Positions 53,097-62,195 are shown, counted from the stretch's first letter. The stretch is 64,000 bases of DNA from CAZEDM01 sp964511075 (GCA_964511075.1 CAZEDM010000010.1:26815-90814); one strand, 5' to 3'. A program made the numbers and translations. Notes: generated from the sequence alone by a model not told the origin.

Positions 53097-53447
53097 TTAT
53101 TTGTGATCTGATAATTTGCCCTCGAAATCTCTTATAATCTTGTTCCCCTCTTTTACAAATTCTTTATAGTAATCTTTAACTCTATTAATTATTCTATCAA
53201 TAAAAACTAGCTTGCCATCTTCGCCAAATCTTTTCCCTATAAGCTGTTCATATTCAAACTTGTTCTTTTTTGAAAACTTTTCAGAACCTTTCTTTTTAAT
53301 GCTTGCAATTGAGTATGGTTGTACAAAGTTTTGAATCGCCACTTCTAAAAGTGTATGTCCACAAGAAAAATAATTGATGACTCTACCAAATTCATCAGTT
53401 TCTCTTTTCATCATTTCAACTTCTTTTTTACATGTTGGACAAATCAT
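53097..53447 (-). CDS. Hypothetical zinc-ribbon protein
   Basis: A 116-residue protein that starts with CPTCKKE (CxxC) and has a later CGH at about residue 30, so one zinc site is likely. The rest is Lys-rich and helical, with IGKRFGEDGKLVFIDRIINRVKDYYKEF. Base composition is A/T-rich compared with its neighbours, as is the next gene; both may have been acquired. Function unknown. Confidence 0.6.
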   Translation of the reverse strand: MICPTCKKEVEMMKRETDEFGRVINYFSCGHTLLEVAIQNFVQPYSIASIKKKGSEKFSKKNKFEYEQLIGKRFGEDGKLVFIDRIINRVKDYYKEFVKEGNKIIRDFEGKLSDHK

Positions 53448-53512
53448 ATTTTACTCTTAACATTTTTATTTAGCCTCTCTAAACTTTTTGTTTTAAGTTG
53501 CTGGCTAAACAA

Positions 53513-54010
53513 TCACTTTTTGAATCCTATTTGTCTTGTCTTAGATTCCGGAGTGGTCAATAGTGTTTTTATTGCATCAAAAACTACTTTAAATTGCTGG
53601 TCGTATTTCTTTTCCATTTCTTCTATCTTTCTTTGTAGATCCTTATGAGTTGTCATTATTTCTCTTAATTTGGCAAAGGTTCGCATAATCTGGATATTAA
53701 CAAAGATTGCCTTTTTGCTTCTTAAAACACTGGACAACATTGCTACACCCTGTTCAGTGAAAGCAAACACATTTGGAGCATGCTTAATCTTTGAACTTAT
53801 CACAATTTGTGATAAGTTAATGATTTGCTGGCGAGTTAAAGGAAACATAAAATCCTCAGGGAAACGCTCAATGTTTCTTCTAACAGCTTGATTTAATACT
53901 CTGGTTTCAACACCGTATAGCTCGGCTAAGTCGCGATCTATCATCACCTTCTGTCCTTTAATCAAATAAATCCTGCTTTCTATTCGCTGTAGGGGAATTA
54001 GATCTTTCAT
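53513..54010 (-). CDS. ORF6N-domain DNA-binding protein
   Basis: A 165-residue protein with an ORF6N domain in the first 90 residues: IYLIKGQKVMIDRDLAELYGVETRVLNQAVRRNIERFPEDFMFPLT and then APNVFAFTEQGVAMLSSVLRS. A coiled-coil tail follows. ORF6N domains are found in phage antirepressors and in chromosomal genes of unknown role. It stands between psd and purB with the zinc-ribbon gene and is the only phage-like gene in the window. Confidence 0.85.
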   Translation of the reverse strand: MKDLIPLQRIESRIYLIKGQKVMIDRDLAELYGVETRVLNQAVRRNIERFPEDFMFPLTRQQIINLSQIVISSKIKHAPNVFAFTEQGVAMLSSVLRSKKAIFVNIQIMRTFAKLREIMTTHKDLQRKIEEMEKKYDQQFKVVFDAIKTLLTTPESKTRQIGFKK

Positions 54011-54059
54011 GGTCTTTTCCTCAGAAACATATCTTTCAGGATACTTAATTACTACCTAT

Positions 54060-55367
54060 TTATCGTTTCCTTTTCTGCGTAAACACCCTCTTAAAAATAT
54101 AATCCACATTCCTCAGATAATATTTCAAATCAAAACAGTCCAGAATCTCTTTCTGGCTTAAGTATTTTATAATCCCCTGATCTTTAAGGACTAATTCTTT
54201 AAAGCTTTCCCCGGTATTCCAGGCTCTCATTGCATTTTCCTGCACCAAAGTGTAGGCTTCTTCTCTGGTTTTGGTTTTCTGGGTAAGTTTGGTCAGAACC
54301 CTCTGGGAGAAGACCAGTCCTTTGGTCAGGTTTATATTTTTTAACATATTCTCCGGATAGACAGTCAGGTTTTCCATAATACTCTTAAAATTGACCAGCA
54401 TATAATCGACTAAACTGGTGGAATCAGGCAAAATCACCCTTTCCACTGCGGAGTTGGTGATATCCCTTTCATGCCACAAGTTCGCATTTTCCAGAGCGGT
54501 TAAGGCACATCCTCTTATCACCCTTGCCATTCCAGTTAGCCTTTCGCACATAAATGGGTTTCTTTTGTGAGGCATTGCGGATGAGCCTTTTTGCCCTTTG
54601 GTGAACCCTTCCTCTAATTCCAGGACCTCGGTCCTTTGAAGGTTCCTTATCTCTGTGGCGAATTTTTCGATCGAGCCTGCGATTATTGCCATTGTAGTTA
54701 CGAACTCCGCGTGCCTGTCTCTCTGAAGTATCTGGGTGGAGACCGAAGCTGGGGTAAGACCTGCTTTTCTGCAGACATATTCTTCAACCTTAGGGGAAAG
54801 GTGAGCGAAATTCCCCACTGCACCGGAAAGCTTTCCCACGGAAACGGTCCTTATGGCTTTTTCCAGTCTCCCTATAGCCCTTTCTATCTCCGCAAACCAT
54901 AGGGCGAATTTCAGGCCTAAGCTTATGGGTTCTGCCTGGACCCCATGGGTTCTGCCTATCATAGGCGTATTTTTATACTTTAAGGCTTTCTTTTTGGTGA
55001 CCTTTCCAAGTTCTTCTAGGTCCCTGAGGATTATGTTACCGGCATCTTTTAAGAGAAGGGAAAGGGCTGTATCCACCACATCATAGGAGGTCATCCCCAG
55101 GTGAACATATTTGGAGTCCTCTCCGATATACTCAGCCAGATTGGTCAGGAAAGCAATAACGTCGTGTTTTACTTTCTGTTCGATCCGGTTAATCTTCTTT
55201 ACATTGAAATTAGCCTTTTTGCGAATGCGAGGGACTACACTTTTTGGTATATTCCCTAATTTCGCCTGAGCCTCGCAGGCTAAGATCTCGATCTCTATCC
55301 ATTTTCTGAACTTGTTCTCATCTGACCACAGCTTTTGCATCTGTGGCAGTGTATATCTTTCAATCAT
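54060..55367 (-). CDS. purB: Adenylosuccinate lyase
   Basis: A 435-residue enzyme for two steps of purine synthesis (SAICAR to AICAR, adenylosuccinate to AMP). Motifs: MTSYDVVDTALSLLL near residue 94, IGRTHGVQAEP near 140, and the signature GSSAMPHKRNP near 262. Normal length. AAAGGAT lies before the ATG. It follows the aldolase gene by 3 bases. Confidence 0.95.
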   Translation of the reverse strand: MIERYTLPQMQKLWSDENKFRKWIEIEILACEAQAKLGNIPKSVVPRIRKKANFNVKKINRIEQKVKHDVIAFLTNLAEYIGEDSKYVHLGMTSYDVVDTALSLLLKDAGNIILRDLEELGKVTKKKALKYKNTPMIGRTHGVQAEPISLGLKFALWFAEIERAIGRLEKAIRTVSVGKLSGAVGNFAHLSPKVEEYVCRKAGLTPASVSTQILQRDRHAEFVTTMAIIAGSIEKFATEIRNLQRTEVLELEEGFTKGQKGSSAMPHKRNPFMCERLTGMARVIRGCALTALENANLWHERDITNSAVERVILPDSTSLVDYMLVNFKSIMENLTVYPENMLKNINLTKGLVFSQRVLTKLTQKTKTREEAYTLVQENAMRAWNTGESFKELVLKDQGIIKYLSQKEILDCFDLKYYLRNVDYIFKRVFTQKRKR

Positions 55368-55370
55368 ATT

Positions 55371-56018
55371 TTATCCTTTCTTTACTTTTTCCCAGTCCGC
55401 CAAAAAATTCTTGATTCCCACGTCAGTCAAAGGATGCTTGACCAGCTGCTGCAAAACCTTAAAAGGCATAGTGGCAATATGCGCACCCATAATGGCGGAT
55501 TCTACCACATGCAGGGGGTTACGGATGCTGGCAACTATTATCTCAGTCGAGATAGAGTAGTTTTCAAAAATCTTCACAATCTGCCCCACCAAATCCATCC
55601 CATAATGGCTGGCATCATCCAGCCTTCCCACAAAAGGACTAACAAAGGAAGCACCGGCTTTGGCGGCCAAAAGAGCCTGGATCGGGGCAAAGATCAGGGT
55701 GCAGTTGGTCTTAATCCCCTTTTCGGACATCATTTTGATAGCTTTTAATCCATCTTTGGAGATGGGGACTTTTATAACGATATTCCTGCCGATTTTAACC
55801 AGCTCCTCTGCCTCTTTTACCATCCCTTCCGGGTCCAGACTTACTACTTCTGCGCTGATTGGACCGTCCACGGTATCGCAGATTTTCTTCAACAGGGTCT
55901 TATAGTCCTCCTTCTCCTTGGAAAGCAAAGTCGGATTGGTGGTCACTCCGTCCAGTATCCCCCAGCTTGCCGCCTCTTTTATCTCCTGGTAATTGGCGGT
56001 GTCTAAAAAGAACTTCAT
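55371..56018 (-). CDS. Transaldolase / fructose-6-phosphate aldolase family
   Basis: A 215-residue TIM-barrel enzyme of the short transaldolase type: MKFFLDTANYQEI, GVTTNPTLLSKE near residue 25, the Schiff-base Lys in VIKVPIS near 85, and CTLIFAPIQALLAAKAGASFVSPFVGRLDD. Short members are either transaldolases or fructose-6-phosphate aldolases, and the sequence alone does not decide. AAAGGAGAAGGT precedes the ATG. Confidence 0.92.
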   Translation of the reverse strand: MKFFLDTANYQEIKEAASWGILDGVTTNPTLLSKEKEDYKTLLKKICDTVDGPISAEVVSLDPEGMVKEAEELVKIGRNIVIKVPISKDGLKAIKMMSEKGIKTNCTLIFAPIQALLAAKAGASFVSPFVGRLDDASHYGMDLVGQIVKIFENYSISTEIIVASIRNPLHVVESAIMGAHIATMPFKVLQQLVKHPLTDVGIKNFLADWEKVKKG

Positions 56019-56045
56019 ACCTTCTCCTTTTTTATAAACATTTGC

Positions 56046-56777
56046 TCAATAGTTGACTTTGACTAAATATAACCCCTTAGCAGGTGTAGTCAAGCCCGCT
56101 TTTGTATGGTCTTTAGCCTTGAGGATCCGAGAGAAATCCTCTAAGGTGAAATATCCCCTGCCTACATCCACTAAAGTTCCCACCAGACTCCTGACCATAG
56201 AGTGCAGGAACCTGTCTGCTTCTATTTCGAACTCCAGGTTATTCCCGTCTTTTTCCCAAAAAGCCCTGATTATCTCGCAGAGGTTATTCTCCTTGGCTGA
56301 TCCTGCTACACAGAAAGAGGTGAAATCATGCTTTCCCAGAATGGTCTGGGTTGCTGAACGCATTTTCTCAAGATCGAGATCATAAAGAACCTCCCAGACA
56401 TATCTTCTCAAAAAAACAGAGCGACCTGAATATATTCTATATCTGTAAACTCGACTCTTAGCACTGTATCTCGAATTAAAATCCAGATCCGCCTCCTCGA
56501 TATCCTTTATCAGAATATCCTCTGGCAGAAGCGAATTTAAGCCTTTCAGGATGGAATCCAAATCCAGTTTAGATCCGGTTTTAAAATTTGCCACCTGGGC
56601 TGAGGCATGAACGTCGGCATCGGTTCTTCCGGAGCCAATTAAGTTAAGTTCCTCCTGCAGCATCTCTTTGAGTTTCTCCTCTATCTCTCCCTGAACAGTT
56701 CTCAGGTTTGGCTGTCTCTGCCAGCCGGAGAAATCAGTTCCCTCATACTCTATGATAAGCTTGATATTTCTCTTCAC
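56046..56777 (-). CDS. truA: tRNA pseudouridine(38-40) synthase TruA
   Basis: A 243-residue enzyme that modifies tRNA positions 38-40. EYEGTDFSGWQRQPN at the start, the catalytic Asp in GSGRTDADVHA near residue 52, and HDFTSFCVAG and FLHSMVRSLVGTLVDVG in the second half. GTG start 4 bases after ecfT. truA beside ecfT is a common gene order. Confidence 0.95.
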   Translation of the reverse strand: MKRNIKLIIEYEGTDFSGWQRQPNLRTVQGEIEEKLKEMLQEELNLIGSGRTDADVHASAQVANFKTGSKLDLDSILKGLNSLLPEDILIKDIEEADLDFNSRYSAKSRVYRYRIYSGRSVFLRRYVWEVLYDLDLEKMRSATQTILGKHDFTSFCVAGSAKENNLCEIIRAFWEKDGNNLEFEIEADRFLHSMVRSLVGTLVDVGRGYFTLEDFSRILKAKDHTKAGLTTPAKGLYLVKVNY

Positions 56778-56781
56778 TCTT

Positions 56782-57585
56782 TTACAGGATAGTTCTTAAA
56801 GATAAAAAAGAACAGAGGATGGTTACACCAGCTAAGATAAAATCCTCTTTTTTGAACCGTAATCTCTGATAGGAGCTTCTCCTCTCTCCGCTCTGGAAAC
56901 CTCGCGCCTCCAGGGCAAGGGCTAAATCATCTGCCTGGCGAAAGGAGGAGATGAAAAGGGGGATAAGCAGGGGATAGGTTTTCCTTATCTGTTGTACCAG
57001 GTTTCCCTCGAAGTCTGCGCCGCGTGCCATCTGTGCTTTTCTCAGGTTTATACCTTCCTCCAGAAGAAGAGGGATAAATCTTATGGAGATTACACTGATT
57101 AAGGAGAGCTCCTCCACCGGTAGTTTCAGTCTCTTCAGGGGACGGGTGAGTTTCGAGACCGCGTCCAGAACCTCCATAGCAGAGGTGGTCAGGCTCAAAA
57201 AAGTTGCTCCCAGGATGAAAAGCAAAAGTCTCAGACAATAGATAAAGCCGTTTGCTATCCCCTTGATTCCTATCTGAAAATAACCAAAATAAAAATAAGT
57301 TCCCACGCTTTCCGAGGTTAAGAAAACCTGGAGCAGAAAGATGAAGACGAAGAAAAGGATAAAAGCTTTCAGGCTTTTCAGCAGAATGTGTAGATTTATC
57401 TTAGATAAAAAGAATAGTCCCAGGAGCAGGAAGAGCCATAATAAGTAAAGCTTAAGATTCACCGCTATTGCTACGAAGATCACCATTACCAATACAAAAA
57501 ATAGCTTAACCCGTGGGTCTGTCCGGTGAACAATGGAGTCTGTTGGCAGATACTGCCCTATTGCCAGGTCCTCAAATATGGACAT
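56782..57585 (-). CDS. ecfT: Energy-coupling factor transporter transmembrane protein EcfT
   Basis: A 267-residue protein with about six hydrophobic helices and the two coupling motifs QMARGADF (near residue 190) and LALEARGF (near 230) that contact the EcfA ATPases. It is the central membrane part of a vitamin or metal importer. The usual EcfA1/EcfA2 genes and a substrate-binding S component are absent here; the gene upstream is an unrelated EamA permease. Confidence 0.9.
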   Translation of the reverse strand: MSIFEDLAIGQYLPTDSIVHRTDPRVKLFFVLVMVIFVAIAVNLKLYLLWLFLLLGLFFLSKINLHILLKSLKAFILFFVFIFLLQVFLTSESVGTYFYFGYFQIGIKGIANGFIYCLRLLLFILGATFLSLTTSAMEVLDAVSKLTRPLKRLKLPVEELSLISVISIRFIPLLLEEGINLRKAQMARGADFEGNLVQQIRKTYPLLIPLFISSFRQADDLALALEARGFQSGERRSSYQRLRFKKEDFILAGVTILCSFLSLRTIL

Positions 57586-57680
57586 ATTCCCTTTCTTTTA
57601 TCCTTTGGGATAATATACTCAGCCCCAAAATCAAAGTCAAATCGTTAAAACTTAAGCCGCTTAAAAACTTTTGCAGTAAA

Positions 57681-58556
57681 CTATCCTAAGACTCTTTCTC
57701 TCCAGACTGCAATCCAGATACCGATGAAGATCAGAATCCCCCCCAGATAGATGGTATGAGGCGGGACTTCTTTAAAGATCAAAAAAGCTAGAATCGATGC
57801 TCCTACCGGCTCGCCCAGGATGGTCATCCCCACCAGATGGGCTTTGACGTATTTCAGGATATAATTATAAAGGGTATGTCCGAGCAAAGTGGGGATTAAG
57901 GCTAAGAGCATAAAGAGTAAAAAGTTTTTCCAGGATATGGGGGAGAAGTTAAGCTCCGCCAGAAGGCAGAAGATAAAGATCACTATAGTAGATATGGAAT
58001 AGACTGAAAAGATGTAGGGGAGAAGGTTCAATTTTCTTCTGATGCCCCTTCCCAGGGTCAGATATAAAGCAGCCATAACTGCCCCTATCAGAGAAAGAAG
58101 ATCACCTTTGAGATTTTCTCTGCCAAACTTTATATCACCACCAGCAATTGTGAAAACACCGGTCAGGGCAATTAGAATAGCCACAAATACCCAAAAATCT
58201 ACCTTCTCCTTCAGAATCATAGGGGTGAACAATGCCACAAAAACCGGCTGGGTAGCTACAATCACCACCGAGCTGGAGACTGAGGTGTAGGCTAAGGATG
58301 ATATCCAGCTCACAAAATGCAGTCCCAAAAAGATTCCGGAAAGAAGGCAAAGCAGAAGCTCATTCTTATTCAAAACCTTATAATCGCTGAAGCCTTTTTT
58401 TATAAAAAGAGGGAAGAGCAGAAGCGAGGCCAGTCCCATACGGTAAAGAGCAATTATAAAAGAATGCGCATCTGAGAGCTTGATGAAAATCGAAGCCCAG
58501 GATACAGAGGCAACTGCAAAAAAAAGGATAAAATAATTTTTGGATTGGTTTTTCAA
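57681..58556 (-). CDS. EamA/DMT-family transporter
   Basis: A 291-residue protein with ten hydrophobic helices in two EamA repeats; each half contains the family pattern (FVSWISSLAYTSVSSSVVIVATQPVFVALFTPM near residue 80, GHTLYNYILKYVKAHLVGMTILGEPVGASI near 225). It probably exports a metabolite such as an amino acid. The start is TTG 58556 with a weak ribosome site. Confidence 0.88.
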   Translation of the reverse strand: MKNQSKNYFILFFAVASVSWASIFIKLSDAHSFIIALYRMGLASLLLFPLFIKKGFSDYKVLNKNELLLCLLSGIFLGLHFVSWISSLAYTSVSSSVVIVATQPVFVALFTPMILKEKVDFWVFVAILIALTGVFTIAGGDIKFGRENLKGDLLSLIGAVMAALYLTLGRGIRRKLNLLPYIFSVYSISTIVIFIFCLLAELNFSPISWKNFLLFMLLALIPTLLGHTLYNYILKYVKAHLVGMTILGEPVGASILAFLIFKEVPPHTIYLGGILIFIGIWIAVWRERVLG

Positions 58557-58595
58557 ATTATTCCAGAATCTTATTTAGAATAAGGTCTTGATTTT

Positions 58596-58648
58596 GGAGT
58601 GTAAACCTTCAGGGTTACTGTTTTAATAAAGCTGAGGCTTCATACGCC
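58596..58648. repeat. Short GGAGTG-ended element
   Basis: The left end (58596-58613) GGAGTGTAAACCTTCAGG matches the left end of the 52285 element at 17 of 18 bases. The right end (58631-58648) is a partly matching reverse complement (12 of 18). Confidence 0.6.
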
Positions 58649-58678
58649 AGATTTTTTTGCTCACAAGCTACCTGCTTT

Positions 58679-59803
58679 CTATATTTTCTCCAGATTATAG
58701 TCGCTTTTACCCATCCCCAGCTTCTCTGCCTCTTTTATCTGTACGCCTGCATCTTTTTTATGCAGGGCACTCAGTATATCCTGTCCTTTTTTCAATTCTA
58801 ATCCTTCGGCTTTGGATCGAGGCAGAGGGATTGCCTTCCTAATCAGCTCCAGGGTTGCAGTTTCTATTGCCACTATATCATCCCCGATCAATATCCCCTG
58901 ATCTTGAATCAGGGGATTATCCGAGACTGCCATACAATCGCACTCTGGCTGAACATCTAAGATGAAATTGATATATAAGACCTTGCCTTTTTCAAAAGTA
59001 TCCAATACTGCTTTGGCCGCCTCAGCCAAGGAGGCTGAGAAATTATCATGTGATTGGGGCACAGACAAGGCCTTCTCCGGACAGACCTTCACGCATCTTC
59101 CACATCTCCAGCATTTTTCCTCATTCACTTCAAAGAAATCTTTTCTGACTGTGATTGCTTCTACCGGGCAGTTGTTAGAACAGATAGCGCAATAGGTGCA
59201 TAGATTTTCATCCCAGGCCATTATCTCAGCCATCTGAAAATGCATCTTTCCTCTGCCTCCCTCTTTCCAGGTACATCCCCTGGGTTGGCGGCTAACACAT
59301 CCCATGGCTAAGTTTTTTATCGCTCCAGCATAAGATGAATCTATGTGTCCCTTTATGTGGGTTAACACCAGCATTGATTTGGCATCATAAATAGCAGAGG
59401 GAACGGCAAGCTCCTTTAGAAGTTTTCCTGCCTTGACCATTACCGAATCATATCCAAAGATTCCATCGGCGATTACCACCGGACATCCCAAGGAAAGCTG
59501 ATTATATCCCATCTGATTAGCCACTTCAAGATATTCATATGGTTTTACCCTGGAGGAATCTGTCACAAAGGGCTTGGCTCCGACTTTCTTTAATTCCTCC
59601 GCTATTGATCTGACAAAATTTGGTCTGAGAGTATGGTGCCCACCTCTATTCCCCAGATGCATCTTGAGAGGAACCAGTTCATCTTTAGAGAAATATTTTG
59701 AAAGATCAATCCTCCCCAAGGCTCTTTCCAGCCTTCCCTGGAGACTGTATTTATAGTCGAATTTTTCCACCCTCGAATCAATGAAATAGATTTTCTTAGC
59801 CAT
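58679..59803 (-). CDS. DUF362 protein with two 4Fe-4S clusters
   Basis: About 374 residues from ATG 59803 with GGGAGA upstream; the frame is open further, but that part lies over a palindromic repeat. The N-terminal DUF362 domain has HLGNRGGHHTLRP and MLVLTHIKGHIDSSYAGAIKNLAMG. A ferredoxin module near residues 190-245 has CTYCAICSNNCP and CWRCGRCVKVCP. The physiological redox role of these proteins is not settled. Confidence 0.87.
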   Translation of the reverse strand: MAKKIYFIDSRVEKFDYKYSLQGRLERALGRIDLSKYFSKDELVPLKMHLGNRGGHHTLRPNFVRSIAEELKKVGAKPFVTDSSRVKPYEYLEVANQMGYNQLSLGCPVVIADGIFGYDSVMVKAGKLLKELAVPSAIYDAKSMLVLTHIKGHIDSSYAGAIKNLAMGCVSRQPRGCTWKEGGRGKMHFQMAEIMAWDENLCTYCAICSNNCPVEAITVRKDFFEVNEEKCWRCGRCVKVCPEKALSVPQSHDNFSASLAEAAKAVLDTFEKGKVLYINFILDVQPECDCMAVSDNPLIQDQGILIGDDIVAIETATLELIRKAIPLPRSKAEGLELKKGQDILSALHKKDAGVQIKEAEKLGMGKSDYNLEKI

Positions 59804-59836
59804 AGATTCTCCCGTGATTAAGACATTAAATCGGAG

Positions 59837-59858
59837 AGGCACGTTGCAACGTGCCTCT
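59837..59858. repeat. Perfect 22-bp palindrome
   Basis: GAGGCACGTTG at 59837-59847 pairs with CAACGTGCCTC at 59848-59858, with no loop. It lies between the GIY-YIG gene and the DUF362 gene and is followed by TAC, like the ends of other GTAG-type repeats. Confidence 0.8.
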
Positions 59859-59868
59859 ACAAACATTA

Positions 59869-60252
59869 CTATTTATAAAACAGTGTTATTGGATTTGCCT
59901 TTTTGAAAAAAAACAGATGTGAAAGACACTGACAATCGCTGGAGCCAAATCCTTTCATAATTATCTTGGCATCTTTCAACTTGAGGATCCTCTGGTTCAG
60001 GCGACATTCGGTTTTAACTTCTTTATAGGTGATCACTTTCAGAATTTTACAATAAGGAAGCAGATAATCTATATGCCAGAAATTTTTCTTTTTCCCTCTC
60101 AGGTGTCTTTTGACCCTTTCCTCTAAGCCACTTTGGGCACTGCCGGTGTAGATATAATATCCTTTGGGAAAAAGGCATTCATTTTTTTTGCCGATCTTGA
60201 TCCTTGATTTTTTGTCTAAGTAAAGAACTAATTGATAAAGACCTTTACTCAT
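59869..60252 (-). CDS. GIY-YIG family protein (DUF123 type)
   Basis: A 127-residue protein with the GIY-YIG-like core read as GYYIYTGSA near residue 31, RVKRHLRGKKKNFWHIDYLL near 47, and a Cys-His patch SSDCQCLSHLFFF near 103. DUF123 proteins of this kind are found alone or fused to endonuclease III-type proteins; the nuclease role is inferred. ATGA overlap with the PLP-enzyme gene. Confidence 0.87.
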   Translation of the reverse strand: MSKGLYQLVLYLDKKSRIKIGKKNECLFPKGYYIYTGSAQSGLEERVKRHLRGKKKNFWHIDYLLPYCKILKVITYKEVKTECRLNQRILKLKDAKIIMKGFGSSDCQCLSHLFFFKKANPITLFYK

Positions 60253-61424
60253 CTGGCTTTTTTAAGTGCCTGGTCTAAATCATCAATAAGGTCCTCTGTA
60301 GCCTCTATTCCGCAGGATAGGCGTACCATCCCCCTTGTAACCCCGCTCTTCCTGAGCATGTTCTCATCCAACCCATAATGAGAGGATAAAACTGGGATAG
60401 AGGCTAAAGATTCAACCCCACCCAAGCTGACCGCATTTTTGAATACCCTCACGTTATCCAGCAATTTCATGGCTGAGCTTAAATCTTTAAGCTCAAGGGT
60501 AACCATCCCTCCGAAGCCCTTCATTTGTGATTTGGCTAAATTATGCTGGGGATGGCTTTTTAAGCCAGGATAATAAACCTTTTTCACTTTGGAATAGTTT
60601 GAGAAATGCTGAGCTATCTTAAAGGCATTCTGATTTTGCTTTTCTACTCTTAAGGGCAAGGTCTTCAATCCTCGGATTAATAGAAATGCACCCAGGGGGT
60701 CCAGACATCCGCCTAAAAGTTTGGTTGTCTCAACCGCACGGGAGACGAAATTTTTCCCTCCGATGATCACTCCGGCAATAAGGTCACTATGACCGGCTAA
60801 ATATTTGGTGGCACTGTGAAGCACTACATCCACTCCCCATTCCAAAGGTCTTTGGTTGACGGGAGTGGCAAAGGTATTATCTGCCACAGTTATCAGCCCG
60901 TGTTTTTTAGCAATCTTTACTCCATTTTTAAGATCCACTAACCTTAAGTTAGGATTGGTAGGGGACTCTATGAAAAGCACCCTGGTCTTAGAGTTGATAA
61001 GCTTCTCAGCTTTCTCAATAGTATCTGCATCCACGAAATGAACTTTTGTCCCCAGTTTGGGGAGAAGGTCTTTAAAAAGACGGAAAGTCCCTCCATAAAC
61101 CGGAGTGGTACTAATTATTTCCTCTCCAGAAGAAACTAAGGTTAAAAGGGCAGTAGTTATAGCGGCCATCCCCGAAGAGGTGGCTAAAGCTTTCTCGCCT
61201 CCTTCTAAGGCTGCCATTTTCTTCTCCACAAACTCAGTAGTGGGGTTGGCGTAGCGGGTATAGAAATATAAGCCTTTTTCGCCTTTCAGGTATTTTTTAA
61301 GCTCGGCAGTATTTTTGAAACCGAAGGTAGAAGTCTGGAATATAGGCTCGGCTAAAGCACCGGTGGGAAAATTCTCCCCCTCCAGACTAACTGCTAAGGT
61401 GGCTAAATTCTTTTTCTTCTTCAA
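60249..61424 (-). CDS. Cys/Met metabolism PLP-dependent enzyme
   Basis: A 391-residue enzyme of the cystathionine gamma-synthase/gamma-lyase family. YTRYANPTTEFVEKKMAALEGGEKALATSSGMAAI is near residue 55, ESPTNPNLRLVDL near 145, and the PLP-binding Lys is in LHSATKYLAGHSD near 200. The sequence does not separate gamma-synthase, gamma-lyase or O-acetylhomoserine sulfhydrylase. TTG 61424 is preferred: AAAGGAG is 6 bases upstream, whereas ATG 61451 has none. Confidence 0.9.
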   Translation of the reverse strand: MKKKKNLATLAVSLEGENFPTGALAEPIFQTSTFGFKNTAELKKYLKGEKGLYFYTRYANPTTEFVEKKMAALEGGEKALATSSGMAAITTALLTLVSSGEEIISTTPVYGGTFRLFKDLLPKLGTKVHFVDADTIEKAEKLINSKTRVLFIESPTNPNLRLVDLKNGVKIAKKHGLITVADNTFATPVNQRPLEWGVDVVLHSATKYLAGHSDLIAGVIIGGKNFVSRAVETTKLLGGCLDPLGAFLLIRGLKTLPLRVEKQNQNAFKIAQHFSNYSKVKKVYYPGLKSHPQHNLAKSQMKGFGGMVTLELKDLSSAMKLLDNVRVFKNAVSLGGVESLASIPVLSSHYGLDENMLRKSGVTRGMVRLSCGIEATEDLIDDLDQALKKAR

Positions 61425-61518
61425 AACTTGCTCCTTTCCCAGTAATGGCAAAAAGCCTGCACGTTCTTGTTCATGTCTGCCTCGGATTGAAAACCAGATG
61501 CACCCTCACTTCCTGGGC

Positions 61519-62016
61519 CTATTTTTTAAGCCAGACTTTTAAATCCGAACTGAGGGTTTCTAGAGAGACCTGCCCGGAATACCTTTTGACTATTCTTCCC
61601 TCCTTATCCAGAAGAAAAGTGGTAGGTACCCCTTTGAAGGCTCCGTAGTTTTTTACTGTCATCTCATCCCCTATGAGTATGGTATAGGGGATTTTCATCT
61701 CCTGAACAAATGAATCCACCACTCCTAATTCTTTCTTATCCAATGATATCCCGACAACCTCCAAACCAGAACTTTTAAATTGATCATAGATAGCAATTAA
61801 ATCGGTAATATCTTCCTTGCAGGAAGGGCACCAGGTAGCCCAGAAGTTCAGAAGAACAACTTTCCCCTTGAACTCTCTCAGGGAATGGGTCTTACCCCTT
61901 AAATCCGGCAGGGAGAAATCATAGGGGGAATCTGGATTCCCCTTTTGCTCGACCTTACCGCAGGCAGAGTAAAGGGCTGTAAGAATTAGAAGACAAATCA
62001 AGATCAGTTTCTTCAA
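61519..62016 (-). CDS. TlpA-like thioredoxin lipoprotein
   Basis: About 165 residues from TTG 62016, which gives a lipoprotein signal (LKKLILICLLILTALYSAC) and has AAAAAGGAG 11 bases upstream; the frame is open to 62166 but without such features. Thioredoxin fold: FSLPDLRGKTHSLREFKGKVVLLNFWATWCPSC (CPSC redox pair), then GISLDKKELGVVDSFVQE and GVPTTFLLDKEGRIV (cis-Pro). It reduces or exchanges disulfides outside the inner membrane. It lies downstream of a Cys-rich peptide gene and another TlpA-like gene, beyond a terminator. Confidence 0.9.
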   Translation of the reverse strand: MKKLILICLLILTALYSACGKVEQKGNPDSPYDFSLPDLRGKTHSLREFKGKVVLLNFWATWCPSCKEDITDLIAIYDQFKSSGLEVVGISLDKKELGVVDSFVQEMKIPYTILIGDEMTVKNYGAFKGVPTTFLLDKEGRIVKRYSGQVSLETLSSDLKVWLKK

Positions 62017-62195
62017 GAGGTACCGAACTCCTTTTTTAAGGAGTACAATAAAAGAATTTTTGCGAGAAATAGCAAGGGGAAAATAGGCAAGTTGGATAAT
62101 AGAGCTGAGGGATTCAGATTCCCATTTGCGGAAAAGGATCTCTTCATTATCCGGGGATAGTCTCATTGCTACATGAGAAGGGGTGTGTTTGATTC

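Noticed and set aside
59804..59866. N-terminal extension of the DUF362 protein
   Set aside because: The extra codons cover the 22-bp palindrome, and the ribosome site supports the start at 59803.
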